The notes below the pieces were generated by a model that was not told where the DNA came from, did not search any database, and saw only the letters and a program-made list of their open reading frames with translations. Positions 25,862 to 33,466 of a DNA stretch of 64,000 nucleotides are shown piece by piece; position 1 is the first letter of the stretch, and every line of letters starts with the position of its first letter. The translations under genes and the position numbers were made by a program. Source of the DNA: Kibdelosporangium aridum (lineage in GTDB: Bacteria; Actinomycetota; Actinomycetes; Mycobacteriales; Pseudonocardiaceae); the NCBI RefSeq assembly GCF_900176515.1, contig NZ_FWXV01000008.1:310001-374000 (forward strand). Direction: 5' to 3'.

Positions 25862-27889
25862 TCACGTCATCGCCGGTTCCTGCGCCAGTGGTTCGGGCAG
25901 ACGGCCGGTGTGGATGACATGCAGGGTGCTGACCGCTCGCGTCAACGCAACGTAGAGCCGTTGCAAGCCACGCTGTTCTGCCTGGATGATGCTGGCCGGT
26001 TCGACGACTACGACCGTGTCGAACTCAAGGCCCTTGCTCAGGGTGACCGGCGCGAGGGTGAGGCGGTCAAGGTTCGTGCCGTCGACGCCCAGCACAGTGT
26101 GCTGAAGTCCGTTGGCCGACAAGGCTCGATGAAGTTCTGCGATGTCGTCGTCGGCAGCGATGAGCCCTACTGATCCTTCCCGTGCCAGAGCGGAAGCACA
26201 GGTTGTGATGGTCGCCGCGATCTTTTCGTCTGGCGTTGTCTCGACGATCCGGAGGGCATCGTCAGACTGACGAAACGAGGCCGGGGAACCCAATTCCGGG
26301 GCGATGTGCGGCAGAAGACGCGCCGCGAAGTCGATGACCTGCGCCGGCACGCGGTAGCCGCGAGTCAGCTCCTCGATGTGGCCGCCCGGTCGATCGAGGT
26401 GTGTGAGGACCTCGGTCCACCCTTGAACGGCCGACGGGCTCGTCGCCTGTGCCAGGTCGCCAAGGACAGTGCACGAGCCAGCCATGCGGCGGGAGATCGC
26501 CCGGATCTGCATCGGACTGAGGTCTTGTGCCTCGTCGATCACGACGTGGCCGAGTTTTCCCGGCCGGTCGACCAATGCCGCGACCTCGTCACGGAGAGCC
26601 AAGTCGAGGCTGCTCCACCGCATCGCCCGCACACTGCGCGGCCGAGGCGTGAACAACAGGGCGCGCTGCTCGTCGACAGAGAGGACGCTGTCCGCGGCAC
26701 GAGCCAAATGTGCTTGGTCGGTAAGGAGATCGAAGACCACGCGGGCTGGATCGATTGCCGGCCACATCTTTCCGACGGCCCGGTTGATCACCCTGTGGCG
26801 ACGGAGCTGATGCAGCGTGGCGCTCGCGTTCCCGGCCTGCTCCATCTGACGCAGCACGAGATGTGCCAGCCGCTGAGCCAGCAACTCGCGTCCGGCACCG
26901 TAATCAACCTCGCGGCCAAGGACATCGTCGATTTGCTCGGCAAGGTCCTCAGTGGACAGACGCCACGTGCGGTGCTGATGCTTGATCTCGACCGTCTCGT
27001 CCAGGGGGCGGATCCGTGACCACAGGTGACGTCGGATGACCTCAGCCATCCGGGCATCACCCTTGACCCGGGCCGCCTGCGGATCGTCGACTCGCTCGAC
27101 CGCGATGCCCTCGCCGATCAGCTCGTCGATGGTCGTCTGTGAAACCGCGACTTCACCAAGAGCGGGCAGCACATTGCGGATGTACGAGAGGAACGAGTGG
27201 TTAGGCCCGATGACGGCAACCCCACCGCCCTTTCGCAAGCGTTGCCCCTCGGTGTAGAGCAGGTATGCCAGACGGTGTAGCCCCACTGCGGTTTTGCCTG
27301 TCCCGGGCGCTCCCTGGATGCACACCGTACGGTCGATTGGCGCGCGTACCAGGCTCATCTGCTCGGGCTGGATCGTGGCCACGATGTCGCGCATCGGTCC
27401 TTTACGCGGACGTTCGATCTCCGCGGCCAGCAATCTGCTGGACTCGACCTGACGATCGATCGGTTCGTCCTCGAAGGCGGTCACCACACCTTCGTGGTCG
27501 AAGCCGTACCGCCGACGAACCTTGACGCCCATCGGATCCTGACGGCTGGCCTCGTAGAACGCCCGCGCCAACGGGGCACGCCAGTCGATGACCATCGGCT
27601 CGCCGTCGTCGTCACGGACACCACGGCGCCCGACGTACACAAAGTCGCTGTTCGGGTAGCCGAGACGCCCGAAGAACAGCGGCGCGCCTTCCACGTCGGA
27701 CAGTTCCTCGACGACCTGGATGCGGAACTGGCGCAACACGTGGTTGAAGTATTTGTCCCCAACGGCTTCGCCCTCGCCCGCGCCGGTGGCCAGCATCGTG
27801 CTGACCTCCTCGCGCATGCGGGCGAGTTGGGCACGACAGACGTCCATGTAGTCGCGTTCGGCGCGTATCTCGGGCTCGACAGAGTGCAT
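25862..27889 (-). CDS. HelD/HelR-type RNA polymerase-associated superfamily 1 helicase
   Basis: 675 residues. Coiled-coil N-terminal arm (about 10-60), then a UvrD-like ATPase: Walker A GAPGTGKTAV at 193-202, Walker B VVIDEAQDLSP, motif IV-VI including ELTRGYRVPAQ, LSKGLEFDTVVV and LYVALTRAVSTLHV. The insert and N-terminal arm identify the HelD branch, which binds RNA polymerase rather than unwinding DNA and can free stalled polymerase; the HelR subgroup displaces rifamycin. ATG at 27889 is favoured; frame openings up to 27937 would run into the operator. The gene is divergent from a TetR regulator and convergent with the sigma operon (31 bases between stops). Confidence 0.85.
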   Translation of the reverse strand: MHSVEPEIRAERDYMDVCRAQLARMREEVSTMLATGAGEGEAVGDKYFNHVLRQFRIQVVEELSDVEGAPLFFGRLGYPNSDFVYVGRRGVRDDDGEPMVIDWRAPLARAFYEASRQDPMGVKVRRRYGFDHEGVVTAFEDEPIDRQVESSRLLAAEIERPRKGPMRDIVATIQPEQMSLVRAPIDRTVCIQGAPGTGKTAVGLHRLAYLLYTEGQRLRKGGGVAVIGPNHSFLSYIRNVLPALGEVAVSQTTIDELIGEGIAVERVDDPQAARVKGDARMAEVIRRHLWSRIRPLDETVEIKHQHRTWRLSTEDLAEQIDDVLGREVDYGAGRELLAQRLAHLVLRQMEQAGNASATLHQLRRHRVINRAVGKMWPAIDPARVVFDLLTDQAHLARAADSVLSVDEQRALLFTPRPRSVRAMRWSSLDLALRDEVAALVDRPGKLGHVVIDEAQDLSPMQIRAISRRMAGSCTVLGDLAQATSPSAVQGWTEVLTHLDRPGGHIEELTRGYRVPAQVIDFAARLLPHIAPELGSPASFRQSDDALRIVETTPDEKIAATITTCASALAREGSVGLIAADDDIAELHRALSANGLQHTVLGVDGTNLDRLTLAPVTLSKGLEFDTVVVVEPASIIQAEQRGLQRLYVALTRAVSTLHVIHTGRLPEPLAQEPAMT

Positions 27890-27927
27890 GGCCGTGCCAG
27901 ACCTCACAGTGCGGGAAGGAAAACTTA

Positions 27928-27956
27928 ACTTAGTCAAGTATACGACTTGGTCAAGT
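27928..27956. promoter_or_regulatory. two tandem TetR operator dyads
   Basis: ACTTAGTCAAGT (27928-27939) and ACTTGGTCAAGT (27945-27956) are each near-palindromes and together form a larger inverted repeat around ATACG. They fill the gap between the helicase start and the TetR start. Two adjacent 12-base sites on one DNA face pattern (17-base period) suggest two dimers binding cooperatively and repressing both genes. Confidence 0.65.
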
Positions 27957-27990
27957 TGTTTACTGGGGAAAGCGGGACTACGCTCTTCAC

Positions 27991-28635
27991 ATGGAGGAAC
28001 TCGGCCTGCGTGAGCGCAAGAAGCGCCGTACCCGTGACGCGATCGCGGAGGCAGCTCTTGCCCTGTTCCAGGAGTCAGGCTTCGACAACGTCACGGTCGC
28101 CGACGTCGCAGCGGCCGCAGAGGTGTCCAAACCGACGCTCTTCGCCTACTTCCCGACCAAGGAAGACCTGGTCCTGCACCCGTTCCTGGACACAACGAGC
28201 CCCGCGGAGGTCGTCCGGAACAACTCCGGTGTGCCCGCGCTCACCGCCCTGCGTCAGAGCTTCCTCGATCGCCTCGCCAACCGGGATCCGTTGACCGGCC
28301 TGAACGACTCGCCGTCGACGATCACTTTCCATGACCTGCTGTACTCAACGCCAACCTTGATGGCCCGCCTGGCCTTCTACATGATCGACCAGGAAAAAGA
28401 GCTGGTCGCGGAACTGCGGGCCGCCGTCCCGGACGCCTTCACGGCCCGGGTGCTGGCCGCCCAGGTCTTCGGCACCCAGCGAATCCTCTCCACGCACAAC
28501 GCGCAGGAGATTCGAAACGGCCGCACCGCCGACACTGTCTACCCCGCGGCCGTCGCCCGGACGGAAGCCGCCTACACGTTCCTGGAATCCGGCCTGGCAG
28601 CACTCGGCGCCTCGACGACGACGGCCCGCAACTGA
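27991..28635 (+). CDS. TetR-family transcriptional regulator
   Basis: 214 residues. N-terminal helix-turn-helix (KKRRTRDAIAEAALALFQESGF ... TVADVAAAAEVSKPTLFAYFPTKEDLV split over residues 9-60) and an all-helical ligand domain of about 150 residues. It is divergent from the HelD/HelR-type helicase, with two operator dyads between the starts, so it should repress that gene and itself and be released by a ligand, conceivably an RNA-polymerase-targeting antibiotic. A shorter gap-frame at 27947 is out of frame and rejected. Confidence 0.9.
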   Translation: MEELGLRERKKRRTRDAIAEAALALFQESGFDNVTVADVAAAAEVSKPTLFAYFPTKEDLVLHPFLDTTSPAEVVRNNSGVPALTALRQSFLDRLANRDPLTGLNDSPSTITFHDLLYSTPTLMARLAFYMIDQEKELVAELRAAVPDAFTARVLAAQVFGTQRILSTHNAQEIRNGRTADTVYPAAVARTEAAYTFLESGLAALGASTTTARN

Positions 28636-29217
28636 CGAGATCACGTAGGCAGGTCGGCCGCGCCGACAGTTCCGGCGGTAGCCGCTCGGTCACATACCGC
28701 TGGGGATCTGTCACGCAAGGGAAGAGGCGCGCGTGATGTTCTTCATCCTATCGAGGGACAAGTGAATCGTTTCCCGGATTCGGCTGCCCCGGCGGCCCTG
28801 TTCTCAAGTGGACATTCGAATTGATCGAGTGCGGACCCTGGGATTCAGAAGATCGTTTCTGATCGAATCGTCCGTCAGGCGACACCTTATGGAGATATAT
28901 GCAGCTGTTATATGCGAATACCGTCCGAAAAGGACATTGAAGACCGGTTGTGCCGGTTTCACGTTGTCCATGGTGGGAAGTTTCCGGAGAATGGTCTTCT
29001 GGGGCGCTGGGGCAGGGCGGCTGTGGTTGTGGCGCACTTCGCCGATGGAGTCTGTAACGGTGTGACGGTACGACGTTTTGGTCACGATGAGTGTGCAATT
29101 TGCAACGCTTTCGGGTGGACGTAATGCACGAACGGAGTACCGTCCCGGCGGACTAACCGGGGGTACTGTGACGCGGACGTGGAACGCCGACGACCGACAC
29201 GAATCTGACGAGTGCGA
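28636..29217. other. long non-coding region upstream of the conservon
   Basis: About 580 bases without a credible gene, with lower GC than its surroundings. It contains TATATGC twice (28896-28902 and 28909-28915, 13-base period) around a CAGCTG palindrome, and near the conservon start a stem in which AGTAC and CCCGG (29136-29148) pair with CCGGG and GTACT (29157-29167). Both are plausible regulator or leader elements; no function is proven. Confidence 0.5.
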
Positions 29218-30633
29218 ATGGTGAATAACCACTACCTGAACACGTTGTTGCAGAATAGTCGCCTGGCGCGCCGATATCGCCCCGTGGTGGAAAAGGTCCG
29301 TGCCACCTATCAGCGTGAAGGTCTCGAAGGACTGGTGCGACAGGGCCGACGGGTCACCGCCCGGCTGCTGATGCCCAAGGACCCCGCCCCTGGCTCCGCC
29401 GGAGCCCGCGGCGCGGCGCACACCGCCATCGACCCTGCCGTCGTCAACGACATCCTGTCGAACCTGGCCATCCGGGACTGGCGGATCGTGGGCCGGCTGC
29501 TGGCGTTGTTCGACGAGATGCACCGGCAGAACCCGGACCCGCGGGTGACCCAGATGCTCTTCCAGCTGGACGAGCTGGTCACGCAGTTGCGGCACGACCA
29601 TCGCAAGAAGCTCGTGCTGGCAGGCAGGCGGCCACCCGGCGGGCAGCCGGTCGCCCAGCCGATGCTCGCGGTGATCCGCGGCGGCATGTCCAGCGCCCCG
29701 GGGTACGCGCGGGTGCGGATCCGTGATCTGGTGCCGCTGGCCGTGGTCGGCGATGCCGCCAAGGACGTCAGCGGCATCCTCACCGAACTGATGACCAACG
29801 CGCTGCATTTCTCCCCGCCGGAGTCCCCGGTCACCGTCCACGCCAGGATGGCCGACGGTGGCGCCGTGTTGCTCCGCGTGGAGGACGAGGGCATCGGCAT
29901 CGACCAGGCCGAGCTCGATCGGCTCAACGGCGAGCTGCTGCGGCCGCCGGTGCGCAGCCTGCTCGACCTGCGGGACCGGCAGATCCTGCAGCACCTGGGC
30001 TTGGTGACCGCGACCATTCTGGCCAAGCCGCACGGCATCGGGCTCAGCCTGGCCCGCCGGGACCCGGCCGGTGTCGTGGCATCCGTCCTGCTGCCACCGG
30101 ATCTGCTGTGCGATCCGGCGATGGCCGAAGCCGAGACGAGCGCGGCCCGCGCCGAAGCCGAGACGAAGCCCGCAGGCCGTCCCCAGATCGCACTGACGTC
30201 CGATCATGCCGAGCGCGAGCACGAGACGACTCCGTTGGGCCTGCCCAAACGGACGACGCGTCCTTCTCCCCGCGTAGGGACGACGCCCGAGGACGACGCC
30301 ACCGAGCCGGGGTCGCAAGGGCGCCATGCCCGCACAACCGATCTGCCGGAGGACGCGCGCACCACTGCAGGCGGGCTGCCCGTGCGCAGGCCCGGCCGGG
30401 TGCGTGAGTTCTCCGCCGCGGACACCGATCCTGGCCTGGCCGAGCGTGAGCCCGTCGAGTACACCGAACTGGACCCGGCGCAGTTACGACGGCGTGCGGC
30501 CGCCATGACGCGCGTCCGGCACGCGGCCGCCGACGACCCGTCGGACAAGCCCGCGCGGCCGACGCCCTACCCGAAGGCCAAACCCGACACGAATCCCTTG
30601 TTCACGAGTTCCGAGGACCGTAATGACGCCTAA
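29218..30633 (+). CDS. conservon ATP-binding protein (CvnA-like, soluble)
   Basis: 471 residues. A GHKL ATPase domain (about residues 180-290) has an N box GILTELMTNALHFSPP and G1 VEDEGIGI, preceded by a helical dimerisation segment (RVTQMLFQLDELVTQLRHDHRKKLVLAG). CvnA proteins normally have two membrane helices and an outside sensor domain; here both are absent and the N-terminus (NNHYLNTLLQNSRLARRY) is soluble. The C-terminal ~170 residues are charged and low-complexity. No phospho-His box is apparent. It opens a four-gene conservon and probably signals to the roadblock and GTPase proteins. ATG at 29218 is the start with the best-placed GACGAG; GTG at 29212 is an alternative. Confidence 0.8.
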   Translation: MVNNHYLNTLLQNSRLARRYRPVVEKVRATYQREGLEGLVRQGRRVTARLLMPKDPAPGSAGARGAAHTAIDPAVVNDILSNLAIRDWRIVGRLLALFDEMHRQNPDPRVTQMLFQLDELVTQLRHDHRKKLVLAGRRPPGGQPVAQPMLAVIRGGMSSAPGYARVRIRDLVPLAVVGDAAKDVSGILTELMTNALHFSPPESPVTVHARMADGGAVLLRVEDEGIGIDQAELDRLNGELLRPPVRSLLDLRDRQILQHLGLVTATILAKPHGIGLSLARRDPAGVVASVLLPPDLLCDPAMAEAETSAARAEAETKPAGRPQIALTSDHAEREHETTPLGLPKRTTRPSPRVGTTPEDDATEPGSQGRHARTTDLPEDARTTAGGLPVRRPGRVREFSAADTDPGLAEREPVEYTELDPAQLRRRAAAMTRVRHAAADDPSDKPARPTPYPKAKPDTNPLFTSSEDRNDA

Positions 30634-31078
30634 CGCCGCACAGATTCCCGACGCACTGCGGGAGGAATTCGGGTGGCTCGCAGACAACTTCGTCAGTGAT
30701 GTTCCCGGTGTCGTCCACGTACTGGTCGTCTCCGCCGACGGGCTGAAGGTCGCCAAGAGCAAGGGTCTGCACGACGACGCCGCCGACCAGTTCTCGTCAC
30801 TGGTGGCCATGATGCTCTCCATCGCCAAGGCGTCGGCCGGGCTGTTCGGCCGCGGTGGCTTCCAGTACAGCGACATCGTCATGGGGGACAGCTTCATCGT
30901 CTTCCAGCAGATCAGTGAACACAGCGGCGTCGCGGTGCTGGCCAGTGAGCACGACGGCGGGCAGCTGGAGACGGTCTGCTTCGAGCTCGCCAAGTTCGTC
31001 AACCAGTCCCGTCGGGTGCTCAACCCCGGGATGCGCAGGCAATCGCACACCACAGCCACGCCAACGGGACAAGGCTGA
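30623..31078 (+). CDS. roadblock/LC7 protein (CvnB)
   Basis: 151 residues with the roadblock/LC7 fold: an N-terminal helix (LREEFGWLADNFVSDVPGV), a strand-rich middle (VHVLVVSADGLKVAKS), and FQYSDIVMGDSFIVFQQ. These small proteins bind and regulate the small GTPase-like CvnD. The ATG lies inside the last codons of the CvnA gene. It is followed after 19 bases by the DUF742 gene. Family membership and order match conservons of Streptomyces and other actinomycetes closely. Confidence 0.9.
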   Translation: MTPNAAQIPDALREEFGWLADNFVSDVPGVVHVLVVSADGLKVAKSKGLHDDAADQFSSLVAMMLSIAKASAGLFGRGGFQYSDIVMGDSFIVFQQISEHSGVAVLASEHDGGQLETVCFELAKFVNQSRRVLNPGMRRQSHTTATPTGQG

Positions 31079-31097
31079 CTGCCGAGGAGGACATCCG

Positions 31098-31490
31098 GTG
31101 GACACCACCGAGTCGCCTGAGGGCGAATGGGTCCGGCCGTTCGCCGTCACCGGCGGGCGCGCCATCATCGAGCAGGACCTGCTGCTCGAAACGATCATCT
31201 CCGGATCGAACGGCCGGGGGGACGACGACTTCGCCGCGTCACTGGACCCGGAGACGCGTGCGGTCTACCACCACGTCAGCCGGACGAGCTTGTCGCTGGC
31301 CGAACTGTCGGCGCAGCTGAGGCTGCCGCTCGGCGTGGTGCGCGTGCTGGTCGACGACCTGTCGCGTGCCGGCCGCGTCCGGGTGCACCCGAACGCACAA
31401 GGACGGGAACGCGATCCGCAGGTCTACCTCCGGGTCATCAACGGGCTGAAGCGAAAGCTGGAGGAGGACAGGGCCAGCCATGCGATCTGA
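31098..31490 (+). CDS. DUF742 protein (CvnC)
   Basis: 130 residues. The family core is visible: VRPFAVTGGRA at the start, a winged-helix-like middle (LSLAELSAQLRLPLGVVRVLVDDLSRAGRVRVH) and a short basic tail. DUF742 proteins sit between roadblock and GTPase genes in conservons and may bind DNA or the GTPase. GTG at 31098 has GGAGG seven bases upstream; a longer in-frame opening reaches back into the roadblock gene and is rejected. The end overlaps the GTPase start by 11 bases. Confidence 0.88.
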   Translation: MDTTESPEGEWVRPFAVTGGRAIIEQDLLLETIISGSNGRGDDDFAASLDPETRAVYHHVSRTSLSLAELSAQLRLPLGVVRVLVDDLSRAGRVRVHPNAQGRERDPQVYLRVINGLKRKLEEDRASHAI

Positions 31491-32031
31491 CCCGGCGTCA
31501 GTGAAGATCGTGATCAGCGGCGGTTTCGGGGTCGGCAAGACCACGCTGATCGGGTCGATCTCCGAGATCCCGCCCGTGCACACCGAAGAGGTGATGACCG
31601 AGGCGTCGGAAGGCGTCGACCCGGCACCGGTCGAGGGCAAGACCACCACCACGGTCGCGTTCGACTTCGGCCGGCTCACCCTCGACGAGAACTTCCAGTT
31701 GTTCCTGTTCGGCACGCCCGGGCAGGGCCGGTTCTGGTTCATGTGGGACGACGTGTGCCGCGGTGCGCTGGGTGCGCTCGTGCTCGCCGACGTCAACCGG
31801 ATCACAGACGCGTTCGCGGTGATCGACTACTTCGAGCGGGAGACCGACATGCCGTTCGCCGTCGCGGTGAACTGGTGGAACGGCGAACAGACGCATGAGC
31901 TGGACGAGATCCGGCAGGCCCTCGCACTGCCGGACCGGGTTCCGCTGTTCCCGGTGGACGCGCGGGACAAGTACTCGGTGAACATCGCGCTGCAGGAGCT
32001 CATGGAGTACGCGATGAAAAGCGTGAGCTGA
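31480..32031 (+). CDS. conservon GTPase-like protein (CvnD)
   Basis: 183 residues. P-loop GGFGVGKTT near residue 15, a conserved TTTTVAFDFGRL strand, and FGTPGQGRFWFMWDD in place of the DxxG switch region, as in CvnD/MglA-like proteins. NWWNGEQ occupies the usual NKxD position in altered form. With CvnB and CvnC it should form a GTP-dependent switch controlled by the ATPase at the head of the operon. It ends 88 bases before the StyA-like monooxygenase. Confidence 0.9.
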   Translation: MRSDPASVKIVISGGFGVGKTTLIGSISEIPPVHTEEVMTEASEGVDPAPVEGKTTTTVAFDFGRLTLDENFQLFLFGTPGQGRFWFMWDDVCRGALGALVLADVNRITDAFAVIDYFERETDMPFAVAVNWWNGEQTHELDEIRQALALPDRVPLFPVDARDKYSVNIALQELMEYAMKSVS

Positions 32032-32119
32032 ACACGCCTTCCCCGACGGCCGCCCGTGCGACCACCGGGGAAGGCGACGCATGTCGAGTGGCGGGCCATC
32101 CACGACAAAGGGGACTGCG

Positions 32120-33388
32120 ATGCGTGTATTGGTGGTGGGCGCCGGGCAGGCCGGGCTGGCGACTGCGTGCGGCCTGGCCCAGACGGACGGCGTCGAGGTC
32201 ACGGTGATGAGCCACAAGACCCCGGACGAGATCCGCAAGGGCCATGTCCTGTCCACCCAGGTGATCTTCGGCCACGGGCTGGCGTTCGAGCGTGAGCTGG
32301 GGATCAACTTCTGGGAGGAGAAGACACCGGACATCGGCGGGATCGGCCTGTCGGCGATGGCGCCGGGCGTCCCGATGGAGCAGCAGCCGGCCATCGACTG
32401 GTGGGCGCCGCTTGAGCTGACCGCGCAGTCGGTTGACCAGCGGATCAAGTTCGCCGGGCTGCTGGAGTACCTCAAGGGCCTGCCGGGTGCCACCGTGATC
32501 ACGAACTTCACCACGAGTGGCGAGCTGGCGCGCACGGCCGGCAAGTACGACCTGGTCCTGGTCGGCGCGGGCAAGAGCGAACTGGTCAAGATGTTCGGCC
32601 GCGACGACGAACGCTCGTCCTACACCAAGCCACAACGTGCGTTGAGCGTGGTGTACGTCAACGGCGTCGAGCCGGGCGCCACCGATCCGGACCACCCGAT
32701 CGTCCGGTTCAACGCCACCCCGTGGGGCGAGTTGTTCATGATCCCCGGGCTGACCAAGAGCGGTCCCTGCCACATCCTGTTCATCGAGGCGCGGCCGGAC
32801 GGCCCGCTCGACCGGTTCGAGCCTGACATCGGCGAACGCATCCTGTCGCCGGACGAGCACCTGCGCCGGTTCAAGGACGCCCTGCGCGAGCACTTCCCCT
32901 GGCAGTACGAGCGCTGCAGCAAGGCGGAGCTCACCGACCCGACGGCCTACCTCGCTGGCCGGTACGTGCCGACCATCCGCAAACCGCTCCTGCGGATCGA
33001 CGCCGAGCACACCGTGCTGGCCATCGGTGACGTGTTCGTCCAGCAGGACCCGATCGCCGGACAGGGCGCGAACATGGCCACCTGGAACGCCAAGGTGGTC
33101 GTCGACGCCGTCCGGGAGCGGCTGCAGGAGGGCGGCCCGTTCGACGACGCCTGGAAACTGGCGACCGCCGAGCGGCAGTGGGCGATCGCCCAGCACTCGG
33201 TCCGGTTCTCCAACACCTTGCTCGACCCGCCGGAGTATGTGCTCGGAGCGTTGGGTGCGGCCGGTCAGTTCCCGGACGTGCGGCGGTGGCTGGTCAACGG
33301 CTTCGCACAGCCGTCCGACTTCGCCGACCGGCTCTACGACCCGGCTGCTCTGCAGCAGTACCTGGCCGGTGTGGCAGGCGCCGCGTAG
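32120..33388 (+). CDS. StyA-type FAD-dependent monooxygenase
   Basis: 422 residues. GAGQAGLATACGLAQ at the N-terminus is the FAD phosphate-binding motif, a substrate-binding domain like that of styrene monooxygenase StyA follows (about 130-260), and the C-terminal GDVFVQQDPIAGQGAN contains the GD-box that contacts the FAD ribityl. StyA enzymes epoxidise alkenes or oxidise sulfides with reduced FAD from a separate reductase; no reductase is adjacent here. ATG at 32120 follows AAAGGGGA. It lies 88 bases after the CvnD gene in the same direction, where other conservons often carry a cytochrome P450; so it may be the output enzyme of the switch. Substrate unknown. Confidence 0.82.
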   Translation: MRVLVVGAGQAGLATACGLAQTDGVEVTVMSHKTPDEIRKGHVLSTQVIFGHGLAFERELGINFWEEKTPDIGGIGLSAMAPGVPMEQQPAIDWWAPLELTAQSVDQRIKFAGLLEYLKGLPGATVITNFTTSGELARTAGKYDLVLVGAGKSELVKMFGRDDERSSYTKPQRALSVVYVNGVEPGATDPDHPIVRFNATPWGELFMIPGLTKSGPCHILFIEARPDGPLDRFEPDIGERILSPDEHLRRFKDALREHFPWQYERCSKAELTDPTAYLAGRYVPTIRKPLLRIDAEHTVLAIGDVFVQQDPIAGQGANMATWNAKVVVDAVRERLQEGGPFDDAWKLATAERQWAIAQHSVRFSNTLLDPPEYVLGALGAAGQFPDVRRWLVNGFAQPSDFADRLYDPAALQQYLAGVAGAA

Positions 33389-33404
33389 CACCGTGTTTTC
33401 CCCA

Positions 33405-33440
33405 GTCGCGGGCTGGCCCGGGTCCGGGTCAGCCAGCGAC
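33405..33440. terminator. bidirectional hairpin terminator
   Basis: Arms 33405-33421 and 33424-33440 pair over 15 of 17 positions (one G-A mismatch and one G-T wobble) with a very short apex. It separates the convergent StyA-like and GH5 genes and is placed as a terminator for both. Confidence 0.7.
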
Positions 33441-33466
33441 ATAGTGCCTGGGAAACCGTCTGTCAG

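Noticed and set aside
28808..29098. Small frames on both strands in the long gap before the conservon
   Set aside because: No ribosome sites, mixed charge and low-complexity composition, no codon bias toward GC at third positions.
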